Below, piece after piece: positions 1 through 8,252 of a stretch of 21,769 bases of DNA. This DNA comes from an uncultured Eubacteriales bacterium (GTDB taxonomy: Bacteria; Bacillota; Clostridia; Monoglobales; Firm-18). Each line of letters begins with the position of its first letter. Within the stretch, counting starts at the first letter, position 1. A program made the translations under genes and the position numbers. The notes below the pieces were generated by a model. That model was not told the origin of the DNA. It saw only the letters and a program-made list of their open reading frames with translations, and searched no databases. The stretch is from contig CAJLYO010000005.1 of the NCBI GenBank assembly GCA_905210885.1, forward strand, positions 1-21,769, read 5' to 3'.

Positions 1-1433
1 CCTGCGCTTGTGCTTCGCCAGCGTTTGCCCCCGTCAATACTTTTCCAGATACAGTTTGTGTCTGTACCCGCAAAAACAATGTCGGAGTCGACAGGCGATA
101 TTTCAAGTGACCAGCACATCTGGCACGCCTCGCCGCCGTAGTAACCGGCGTCAAGCTGCTGTTTTGTGGTCATATGCCAGTTTACAAGCCACGGAGCGTA
201 ATATGTAGCGGTATATTTATCAATGTTGTTTTGGGTAACGGATTCGGGGCGGTATTCAAACTCGCACCGCGCCGTGCCGCCGCTTGAAAATACAGCCGCG
301 CTGTACTCTCCGCTGTCCGCCATGCCTACTTTAACGTCAAAATACCCGTCCGGTGCATTGACCGCCTGAGCATGATACACAGAATCGGGGTTTATAGCCG
401 TAATATCCGTGTTTTCCGCTGCGGCTTCGGGCTTAAACACAAATACCATAACCGGTTCGCTGCCGTTTTGCGGCATTTTTCCGTACAGCCGCACCGCCGA
501 CGCGGAATAGTCCACAGAGGCGCTGACTTTACCGGGTGCATAGGAGTTATTTATATAATCAATTGATTTTGTAACCGTTTCGCCGTCAAAGGACAGCTGT
601 ACGGTATATTTTCCGTTATCGTTTTCGCTCAAATCCGCGGTAAAACGGTAGTATGCATCATTCTCCGCAACAGACGCGGTATCGTAAAAACACACATCAC
701 CTTCCGGAGAAGTAAGGTTTATTTCCACCGAAGCTGCCGCGGTTTCACCGCTGACAGTCAGCATACCCGCGCTGTTTATATGTGTAAACACGGTGTTTTC
801 ACGCGGTTTTGCAAGCTCAATATAAAGCTGAGGGTGATTTGAAAAATAAATCTGGGTGCCGCCGCCGTAATACGGATACATAGCATAGGTAAAGCTTGCA
901 TCACCCTGCGACACCTTATTATTAACATAATCCGTTATGTCAATTTCGCAGTTATCATTGCTGCGCGCTCCGGGGTATTTGCTTTGGATTGTATCGCTTC
1001 CCACGTTAAGATTTTCCATATTGCCTATGAAAAACCGGTTTTGCAGTGACAAAGACGGTACTGTCAGATAATTCTGACCGTTTTGCAAATCGCCTTTGGG
1101 ACAATCAATAAGAGTAATTATTCTCGAACTTGGTCCGCTTTGCAGAAGCACTGCTTTTGAAACCGAATAACCGCTGTTTAAATACGCGGAAAGGTCGAAT
1201 TTATAATACAAAACGCGTTCCGGCTGAGTCCAGTAAGTTGTGTTCTCATTGCCGTTTGCCCAAATCACATAATGATAATTATAGGTCTGATTAGTCTGTG
1301 TTTCGTCGCCCCAGTGGGTATAAACCGCAGCGGCAGGGATCAAAAACCGCGATATTTCAATATTTTCTTTGGCAAATACCGTTTGTGACAGCACAACCGC
1401 CGCTGTCAGGAAAAATGAAATTAATTTTTTCAT
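1..1433 (-). CDS. Secreted DNRLRE/Ig-like protein with BNR (Asp-box) beta-propeller, C-terminus outside window
   Basis: The reading frame is open from an ATG at 1433 to the left edge, giving 477 complete residues; the C-terminal part is missing. Residues 1-21 form a signal peptide. Residues about 24-208 look like a DNRLRE-type carbohydrate-binding-like module (it shares the pattern QP-x(5,6)-KFD-S-Y with the next two genes upstream). Two beta-rich, Ig-like segments follow at about 212-395. From residue 407 the sequence enters a propeller: residues 407-472 align without gaps to residues 244-309 of the BNR protein at 9982-13251, with 35 of 66 identities, ending in a first Asp-box (SIDGGKRW). 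A GTDT motif (Asp458) is shared by both. A GGGAGAG ribosome binding site lies inside the end of the preceding gene, four bases away, so translational coupling is likely. Role by inference: binding or cleavage of a polysaccharide outside the cell. Whether it carries SLH repeats at its C-terminus cannot be seen. Confidence 0.85.
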   Translation of the reverse strand, partial: MKKLISFFLTAAVVLSQTVFAKENIEISRFLIPAAAVYTHWGDETQTNQTYNYHYVIWANGNENTTYWTQPERVLYYKFDLSAYLNSGYSVSKAVLLQSGPSSRIITLIDCPKGDLQNGQNYLTVPSLSLQNRFFIGNMENLNVGSDTIQSKYPGARSNDNCEIDITDYVNNKVSQGDASFTYAMYPYYGGGTQIYFSNHPQLYIELAKPRENTVFTHINSAGMLTVSGETAAASVEINLTSPEGDVCFYDTASVAENDAYYRFTADLSENDNGKYTVQLSFDGETVTKSIDYINNSYAPGKVSASVDYSASAVRLYGKMPQNGSEPVMVFVFKPEAAAENTDITAINPDSVYHAQAVNAPDGYFDVKVGMADSGEYSAAVFSSGGTARCEFEYRPESVTQNNIDKYTATYYAPWLVNWHMTTKQQLDAGYYGGEACQMCWSLEISPVDSDIVFAGTDTNCIWKSIDGGKRWRSTSA

Positions 1434-1437
1434 ATTC

Positions 1438-2646
1438 TCACTCTCCCTGTCCCGCATGCGCCGCAATCACGGTTTTTCTGCCGTTTGAAACATACACCCT
1501 GACGCTTGCGCACGCCGTATCGATATTGTACGGCACAATTGAAAGTTCAGCGGTTTTTGCGGCGCCGTCAGGCGTAAGCAAAACCGAGCATGCGGTAAAA
1601 GCCTTCATTTCATTTCTGTCGGTGTACATTCCGGCAAAAACGGCAACAGGCGAAGTTGTTGTTGTTAAACTTGATATATCTATTTTTATTTTTAATACAT
1701 CGCCTGCTTTAAGCCTTGAAAAATCCGGGCTTTCACCGCCGATATCGGTTATACTTACGTTCTGCACAACAAAACTTTTGGCGTATATCTTTTTTGCAGC
1801 CGTGCTTTTTGCGCCGTCATTATCAACCGCGGTTACGGTAACGGTATGTTCGCCGTCAGTAACCGCACTTTCGGGAACCGCAGCGGTATACGTGTTACCG
1901 GACACGGTATGAGCATATCTTTTGCCGTCAAAGAATATTTCCGCATTTGAAATACTCCCGTCACTGTCCGTTATGTCGGCGGAAATGCTTAACGCGCTGC
2001 CGGCATCGACCGTATCCGAGGGGGAATTAACAGTGATTTCGGGCTTGTTGTTCACGCTGTAATCTATCCAAAGCTTAGCGCCGCCGGGGGAAAACACGTA
2101 GCGTCCGTCCCACATGGAATATATCATTACGGTAAACGAAGTCTGCCCCTGCGAAAGCTTATTTTTAACATACGAAGTCAAATCAAAGCTCATATTATAG
2201 CCTTCCGGAACACCCGGGCGGTCTGTCAGCGCCGGGGAATCTGCGTCAAACGCACCTGTGGTTATAAGACTGCCTATTTTTATACGGTTCGGCGTTGTGC
2301 CGTCATAAGTAACGTTCAAGCTGTTATCCGGCACGTCATAAATTCTTAAAGAAGTTTTTGCGCTGCACTTCCATACAAGCTCAACCGAGTTAACCGCGTA
2401 TCCGGCATAGTCACTAAAATCAAATTTAAAGAACGCCGGCTGGTCGTACTCCGAAGTAAGGTTCGCACCGCTTACCGCGCGTATGCAAACATTGTTTGCG
2501 GCGATATACGGGTTTTTATCCGGAATAAACGAGATGTTTGCAAGTCTTTCGCTTTCGTTTATTACCGCTGTACGTTTGTCTGCCGCAAAAACGCCGATAC
2601 AGGAAAGAACAATACAGCCTATAAGAAATAAGCATATTTTTTTCAT
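1438..2646 (-). CDS. Secreted DNRLRE domain protein with Ig-like domain
   Basis: 402 residues. Signal peptide 1-21 (MKK followed by a hydrophobic core, cleavage near VFA-AD). Residues about 34-198 form a DNRLRE-like beta-sandwich module of the kind linked to carbohydrate binding; residues 201-289 look like a bacterial Ig-like domain (NKPEITVNSPSD start, DGEHTVTVTAVDNDG core). Residues 291-395 form a C-terminal module similar in length and pattern to the last 105 residues of the larger neighbour at 2672-5545. No SLH repeat, LPXTG motif or lipobox is visible, so surface retention would need a partner. No catalytic motif was recognised. It lies 25 bases after the preceding gene, with an AGGTG site before the ATG, and overlaps the ribosome binding site of the next gene. 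It looks like a shortened paralogue of its upstream neighbour: one DNRLRE module instead of three. Glycan binding is inferred from the fold family only. Confidence 0.85.
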   Translation of the reverse strand: MKKICLFLIGCIVLSCIGVFAADKRTAVINESERLANISFIPDKNPYIAANNVCIRAVSGANLTSEYDQPAFFKFDFSDYAGYAVNSVELVWKCSAKTSLRIYDVPDNSLNVTYDGTTPNRIKIGSLITTGAFDADSPALTDRPGVPEGYNMSFDLTSYVKNKLSQGQTSFTVMIYSMWDGRYVFSPGGAKLWIDYSVNNKPEITVNSPSDTVDAGSALSISADITDSDGSISNAEIFFDGKRYAHTVSGNTYTAAVPESAVTDGEHTVTVTAVDNDGAKSTAAKKIYAKSFVVQNVSITDIGGESPDFSRLKAGDVLKIKIDISSLTTTTSPVAVFAGMYTDRNEMKAFTACSVLLTPDGAAKTAELSIVPYNIDTACASVRVYVSNGRKTVIAAHAGQGE

Positions 2647-2671
2647 ACAAACACCTCGCTTTCTTTACAGC

Positions 2672-5545
2672 TTAATTAAGCTCCAAAGGCTCTGTCAGAA
2701 TGTTAAGGCTTGAAAAGCCGTCAAGCACATATGCTTTAACCTTTGCGTTTGTCAAATTAATATCCGGAACTGTGATTGAAACCGAAATATCTTTATTTTC
2801 GCCCTGAGCAAGCTGCATTTTTTCAAGCTTTATTTCACGGGCGGAGTTATACGCATCGTACAGCACCAGCATAACAGCAGCATTAAAGCCTTCGGTTTTG
2901 CTTGTGGAGATATTGGCTTTAAAGTTAATTGTACTGCCCTGTTTTAACACGGGCGCTGCGCCGTTTTCATCTGTAAGCTCTGCGGAATTTACCGAATATT
3001 CGCTTATATAAAGCGTTTTCTCAAGCGTGCGCGTTCCGCCCACCCAGTCGGACGCGGTAATTTTTAAGCTGTGCTTTCCTTTTTCCGCCTTATCGGCAGG
3101 TATTACGGTTTTGTAAGTATTGCCATTTGCAGTTACGCCGTACTCCGTTCCGTCAAAGTACACCTTAACCTCGCCAAGCTCCGGGCTGTCCTCATCGGTT
3201 ACGGTAAACTCAACGTCTACGGCATTTCCCGGGAGCAGTGACGACTTTATGGGGCTTACAAGAGTAATTTTCGGGAGCTTGTTTGCCTTATAAGTTACGT
3301 AAAGCACGGGCGGACAGCTGTTGCTTCCGATACCTCTTGTACCGTTGTTAAACTGATTAAGCAGATAACCGGTAACTGGGTTTCCGTTGTTTAATTCACC
3401 GATAACCGTTTCGGTAATATCAAAGGCAACCTTATAGTTATCGCTGTCGATTTCATAGCCCTGCTGTTTTAATGTTGCACCGTTCCAGTTAGACGAAGCA
3501 CATGTGGTCCGGCTGTACTTTGAACCGGTGTTATCAAACGTTGTGGTTTTGGAATCCCACGCGTCATTATCATAAATTTTATGGAACATAACATTGTAGT
3601 TTCCGGGCTGAGTGCCCCAGTCTGTCAAAACCTCAACCTTTTGTATATCATAGTCGGCAACTTCGCTTACATCGGCTTTTATTAAAACCGCTCTGTTGTA
3701 GGTATAGTCGCTTTTCTGGTCGCCGGATACCACATATTTGCTGTCGGAATTTATCTGGGCAATGTCTTTTAAAGGAATTACCTTTTTTATAATTCTCTGA
3801 TCCTGCTTTACAACATAAAAGGTACGTTTTGCCTCAGTTGTTTTTATGCCGTTTACTCCGTCATAGCCGTTATCTGTTGCAGCCGCTTTTAAAACGTATG
3901 TTCCGATAGGCAGGCTGTCAATATCAAGCTGTGCGGAATATGTGTCGCCGGAACGCGTAATCTCAAGCTTATCATTGTTAAGGTAAAGCACCGTATCCGT
4001 TTCGCCGTCATCATAAACATCAAATGAAACATCGATTATTCCTCCGGCAGATTTTACGTATGCCGTTTCATCGTCGGGAGAATTAAATGTAACGACAGGT
4101 GCGGAATTTTGTCCGGCAAACTTTATGCATATTGCAAAATCTCTTTCAAATTCGTAGCTTGCGTCACTGTCAGACGTGTATGCACGGAAAGCAAAACTGT
4201 CTGAGCTTTCGAGAACTCTGTTTAAATAATCGGTGATTTCAGCCGCGAAATTGTAATTTTCTATCGCAAGACCCGCATCGTCAAGATAAAGATATGCATT
4301 GGGGTCTGTGATGCCGTAATCCTCTTTCGTAAGAGGAGCAAGACTTACGGATTTAGCCGAAGCAAAGGGCGTTTGCTCATATTCCGGCTCTGTTTCGTAC
4401 TCAGCCGCATTTTTCAAATCGCCTGTCAGCTTATAGAAATCAAAGCTTCCGCCGGCGGTTTTTGCACTGCCTACCAGCCATGCCTTTTCTATATCGTATC
4501 CGGAATTTTTCATCCCGGAAAAATCGTAGGTCTGATAAATCGACCGTGACAGAGTCTTTGAAGAAACGGTGAGAGCATCGGTAATCGGCTTTGTAAGACC
4601 TTTTTCCAGATTTACCGAAAACGCGGGAGTAACGATATCGTTTTGTTTAACAAGCTCCGATGCGGTTACGGTAAATGACGTTTCGCCCGTTGCACCGGAG
4701 GCAGCGGCTGCGGCAACTTTTACGGTATGCTGTCCCAAGCCTTCAACCTTTAATGCTCCGGCGAACTCGCCGCCGCCCATATCGGAAAGAACGGCTTCGG
4801 TAATTTCGCTGTATGCCTTAACGCTTGCAATATTAGAAACACCCGAAACACTTGCCTTAATTTTAAACGGTACGTTATTGAACACGTCTGTTTTGATTTC
4901 GTCCTCCGAGTTTACCGCAGTCACGGTAACTTCGGGTTTTTTTGCCGCTTTTACATAAAGCACTGCCGGCTGTGACACGAACACAGCCGTTGTCCAGCCG
5001 TAGTTCGGGTTAATAATTACAGAAAACGAGCCTGCATCCCGGTTTTTTGCGGCATAATCCGTAATATCCCATTTAACATTCCAGCCTGACGGTATTCCGT
5101 CATAACCTTCAAGCGCCGCACCGCCGCCGCGCGTCTGGGCAAGCACAGTACCGCCAACCGGAATTATATCCGGTGTTTCGCCGCCGGTTACGGTGATATC
5201 GTTTCCGGGGACGCCGTACACATTAAAAGGTGTATTGTTCCCTGATTTCCATATAAGCTCTGCCGATACGATTTCATATTCCGAATAGGCGGAAATATCG
5301 TATTTTAAGAATACCGGCTGACGGTACGCACCGGGAAACAAGCCGTTATCGCCGCTGCGAATCGCATAGTTATCGCTTGAAACATACGGACTGTCACCGG
5401 GAGTAAATGTAACGTTTTTTACGGAAGCAACCGGCTGTAAAACCGCGGTAACCGCGTCGGAGGAACCGTCCGCCGATACAAGGCAAATTCCGCTTATGCT
5501 GCTTAAAATAATGCAAACAGCCAAAAATAAACTAATGCGTTTCAT
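2672..5545 (-). CDS. Large secreted multi-DNRLRE / Ig-like protein
   Basis: 957 residues. Signal peptide 1-25 (MKRISLFLAVCIILSS, cleavage near VSA-DG). Module order as read: DNRLRE-like 43-198, Ig-like 206-294, second divergent DNRLRE-like 325-476, Ig-like 481-579, third DNRLRE-like 592-752, Ig-like 758-848, then a C-terminal module 850-957 shared with the neighbour at 1438-2646. The repeated DNRLRE/Ig alternation suggests an elongated extracellular binding or scaffold protein. No hydrolase motif, SLH repeat or sortase signal was recognised. The ribosome binding site (GGAGGAGG) overlaps the TAG stop of the preceding SLH gene (stop 5558-5560, ATG 5543-5545), so the two are probably translated in a coupled way. 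Family knowledge ties DNRLRE to carbohydrate contact; the actual ligand is unknown. Confidence 0.85.
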   Translation of the reverse strand: MKRISLFLAVCIILSSISGICLVSADGSSDAVTAVLQPVASVKNVTFTPGDSPYVSSDNYAIRSGDNGLFPGAYRQPVFLKYDISAYSEYEIVSAELIWKSGNNTPFNVYGVPGNDITVTGGETPDIIPVGGTVLAQTRGGGAALEGYDGIPSGWNVKWDITDYAAKNRDAGSFSVIINPNYGWTTAVFVSQPAVLYVKAAKKPEVTVTAVNSEDEIKTDVFNNVPFKIKASVSGVSNIASVKAYSEITEAVLSDMGGGEFAGALKVEGLGQHTVKVAAAAASGATGETSFTVTASELVKQNDIVTPAFSVNLEKGLTKPITDALTVSSKTLSRSIYQTYDFSGMKNSGYDIEKAWLVGSAKTAGGSFDFYKLTGDLKNAAEYETEPEYEQTPFASAKSVSLAPLTKEDYGITDPNAYLYLDDAGLAIENYNFAAEITDYLNRVLESSDSFAFRAYTSDSDASYEFERDFAICIKFAGQNSAPVVTFNSPDDETAYVKSAGGIIDVSFDVYDDGETDTVLYLNNDKLEITRSGDTYSAQLDIDSLPIGTYVLKAAATDNGYDGVNGIKTTEAKRTFYVVKQDQRIIKKVIPLKDIAQINSDSKYVVSGDQKSDYTYNRAVLIKADVSEVADYDIQKVEVLTDWGTQPGNYNVMFHKIYDNDAWDSKTTTFDNTGSKYSRTTCASSNWNGATLKQQGYEIDSDNYKVAFDITETVIGELNNGNPVTGYLLNQFNNGTRGIGSNSCPPVLYVTYKANKLPKITLVSPIKSSLLPGNAVDVEFTVTDEDSPELGEVKVYFDGTEYGVTANGNTYKTVIPADKAEKGKHSLKITASDWVGGTRTLEKTLYISEYSVNSAELTDENGAAPVLKQGSTINFKANISTSKTEGFNAAVMLVLYDAYNSAREIKLEKMQLAQGENKDISVSITVPDINLTNAKVKAYVLDGFSSLNILTEPLELN

Positions 5546-5557
5546 GTAATCCTCCTC

Positions 5558-8251
5558 CTATCTGCCGGAATGTCTGAAGTAGCAGTTTCTGCGGTCGTGA
5601 CCGTATTCGCGCTGAGCGATAAGCCGATCCGCATTTTCTCCTGCAGTTGAATAATCGTTAACAGTTGAAGCGCTTGGTGTCTGAACCGACAGTGTGCCGT
5701 CACGGAGCACTTCATAAATACCGCCGCCGTTATATGCATAAAATATCTGGTAGGTGGTAAGCTGCCTGTCCTTCTCCTCATATGTCATTGAATCATAATT
5801 CAAACCCTTGTCGCCTACTCTTGCATAAACATCGTCCAAGTCGTAAACGATACCTGTTGACATCGCCCACTGACCTGTGTTGTACGAGGAATCATACAGA
5901 TACTCGTCGTTCTCGTAATCGTAGAAACGGTACAGATTTGTGTAGCCGTTAGCCTGATTCATATGCGCCTTGACATAGTTTTTCTTATCCTTTTTGATAA
6001 AGAACGCGTCACCGCACTTAAGCTTTAAAAGGTCAGGGATTTTGCCCTCGTCCTCTGCCGCAACGTATGCGTCAACCTTTGCCGCGCCGTCATAATACGT
6101 AATAACGCCGATTGTTTCGCCGTCATCGTTTAGCTTATGCTTGTAACTTTCAAACACGCAGAAATAGCTTGAATTGGGAATCTTATTTCCGCTTCCGCCG
6201 TCGCCTTCGAGAGCCGCTCTTTTCATAACCATAACGTTTACCTTTACGGTATCGGTGCCGACTGAATAAATGTCTGCGGCACAGCTTGCGTCATCGTCAA
6301 GGGTGCTTGGAGCATAAACGGTAACATCGCTTGAACTTTCCACCGTATCGCCAAGCCCATACAGCGTGCCCGATTCGGTGTTAATGTAAAACTTACTGCC
6401 GATTCTGCCGGACTTTTTCCATCCGAGGGCGCTGTCGCTCATCGCCCAGCGCTTAACAAGAGTGTTATCCGCAGATTCTTTTTCCGAAACGGTAGGTGTA
6501 TCAATTTTATAAACCTTGCCGTTATCGTTTGTCCAATAGCGCACAACCTCCAAAATCATCGTCTTGCCGTTGGGGTTTAGCGCCTTTAAAATTTTATCCG
6601 CGCCCTTTTGCTGATAAGCGTCTATTTCCACGCTGTTTTCAAGAGCAAAGGTAAGCTGTTCGTCCTCATCCGGGGACATAACGGAAATTCCCGCATTTTC
6701 GCTCATTGGTGTTTCGCGCTCAACCTTCATTAAAAGACCGAACACGCCGCCGCCCATTGCGGCAGCCTCATAATTTACGATTCTGCCGTATGCGTTAAGG
6801 TAGAAAACGCCTTCCGTACCGGCGCTGAGCTTTGAACCGTTTTGCAGATATTCGGGACTTATTTTATAATCTTTAGCATTGATTGTTATTTCGTCCGTAT
6901 CGTTAACAGATGAAATTCTGCCTTCGATAATATCGTCACAGTAAAGCAGACGGACATATTTTTTATCCATTGAGCGCGCAGCCATAAGGCTTGTGCCCTT
7001 TGCGATATCGGACAGGGTGTATGACTTGCCGCGAAGGTCGTAAATCGAATACTTTACGGTGCTGTCCAAAAGAAGCGAATCGCCCTTATTGTATTTTCCA
7101 TAGATGATTTCGTCATCTTTATTAACAGACTCTGCAACAAAATCAACGTACTTAACAATGCTTGCAACATCGTAATTTCCGTCAGCATCGTTATCGATAA
7201 ATTCAATATATCCGCAGTCATCCTCTGTGATAAGACCGGTTGAATACTGTGTCGAATAATCGATAGATTTGCCGTTATAAACGTAGGTTACGGATGAGTT
7301 TAAATCAACCGTCTGTTTTTTAGTTGAATTGTCATCATAATATTCAACCTTCAAAGGCGATATTGAAGCAATTTCGTCTGCCTCTACGGTTTGAACCTTG
7401 TTTCTGTGTTTTGCCGCAAAAACTATATCGTTGAAATCATCGGTATTGTTATAGTAGCAATTGACTCTGTAGCCCAAAAGTCCGCGGTAAAGCTCGGGGG
7501 CATTGCATGAATAGCTTACACCGCCGATAATCAGCGCATTTTTGCTGTAGCTTTTGCCGTACTCAAGGCTTGTAACGTCTGTAGCCTCAACCACACCGGT
7601 TGCAACCTCTATATCGAAATTTTTCTCAAGTATGGTATTTTTGTTATCTGATGTAAATTCGATTCTGTCGCCGTAGCTTGACTGCTCAAGCATTGAAGCG
7701 GTAAGGGCATTAAACAAAAGCGTAACCGCCTGAGGGTACGTAAGCTTTTCGCCTCCGCCCACACCGCTAAGTGCAAAACCTGCGCTTTGAGCGGCAGTTA
7801 AATAACCGAAGGGGTATCCGCCGTTTAAGTTGGCGTAATTTTTATACCCAAGCATAACAGCGGCGATTTTTGCGCCCTCGCTGTATGTGATAATATCATA
7901 AGGTCTGAAGCTGTCGCCTACGCCGCCGTCAATTAAGCCAAAGCTGTATGCCGCCTCAATGTCCTTATAGTATTCGTTTGATTCGTCAACGTCCCAATAG
8001 GGGAGCGTTCCGGCAGTTAAATCCGAAGTTTTTGTTATTCTGTTTGCAATTCTTAAAAATGCCGCTCTTGAAATCTCAAAGCCCTTGTTGTATGAAAAAA
8101 CATCATCGGCGTCTAATATTCCGAGCTTTGTCATAAGTCCGATTTTTTCCTCGGAATTATCGGCATTTGAATCGGTAAACGTTGCCGCGCCTACAGGAAG
8201 CACCGAAAAAATCAGCATTGCCGCAAGAATGAACGATATTAATTTTTTCAT
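5558..8251 (-). CDS. S-layer homology (SLH) domain surface protein
   Basis: 897 residues with signal peptide 1-22 (cleavage near VGA-AT). Three SLH-like repeats follow at the N-terminus: about 24-75, 82-135 and 140-185, with phrases such as GFEISRAAFLRIANRI and SFRPYDIITYSEGAKIAAVML. SLH triads bind pyruvylated secondary cell-wall polymers, so the protein should sit on the cell surface. The remaining 700 residues are beta-rich, with alternating short acidic and tyrosine-rich segments, and I recognise no catalytic family; similar large SLH proteins are known in Clostridia without a set function. The C-terminal tail (about 870-897) is rich in Arg and Tyr, unlike the acidic body. The start ATG lies one base after the TAA of the gene before it, and its AGGAGG site is made from the last codons of that gene (IGG). 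Confidence 0.85.
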   Translation of the reverse strand: MKKLISFILAAMLIFSVLPVGAATFTDSNADNSEEKIGLMTKLGILDADDVFSYNKGFEISRAAFLRIANRITKTSDLTAGTLPYWDVDESNEYYKDIEAAYSFGLIDGGVGDSFRPYDIITYSEGAKIAAVMLGYKNYANLNGGYPFGYLTAAQSAGFALSGVGGGEKLTYPQAVTLLFNALTASMLEQSSYGDRIEFTSDNKNTILEKNFDIEVATGVVEATDVTSLEYGKSYSKNALIIGGVSYSCNAPELYRGLLGYRVNCYYNNTDDFNDIVFAAKHRNKVQTVEADEIASISPLKVEYYDDNSTKKQTVDLNSSVTYVYNGKSIDYSTQYSTGLITEDDCGYIEFIDNDADGNYDVASIVKYVDFVAESVNKDDEIIYGKYNKGDSLLLDSTVKYSIYDLRGKSYTLSDIAKGTSLMAARSMDKKYVRLLYCDDIIEGRISSVNDTDEITINAKDYKISPEYLQNGSKLSAGTEGVFYLNAYGRIVNYEAAAMGGGVFGLLMKVERETPMSENAGISVMSPDEDEQLTFALENSVEIDAYQQKGADKILKALNPNGKTMILEVVRYWTNDNGKVYKIDTPTVSEKESADNTLVKRWAMSDSALGWKKSGRIGSKFYINTESGTLYGLGDTVESSSDVTVYAPSTLDDDASCAADIYSVGTDTVKVNVMVMKRAALEGDGGSGNKIPNSSYFCVFESYKHKLNDDGETIGVITYYDGAAKVDAYVAAEDEGKIPDLLKLKCGDAFFIKKDKKNYVKAHMNQANGYTNLYRFYDYENDEYLYDSSYNTGQWAMSTGIVYDLDDVYARVGDKGLNYDSMTYEEKDRQLTTYQIFYAYNGGGIYEVLRDGTLSVQTPSASTVNDYSTAGENADRLIAQREYGHDRRNCYFRHSGR

Positions 8252-8252
8252 G

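Noticed and set aside
5542..5781. Frameshift at the end of the 897-residue SLH gene, because a second minus-strand frame is open there
   Set aside because: The in-frame end leads directly into a TAG that overlaps a strong ribosome binding site for the next gene, and the other frame shows no protein-like composition. The Arg-rich tail alone is not enough to claim a frameshift.
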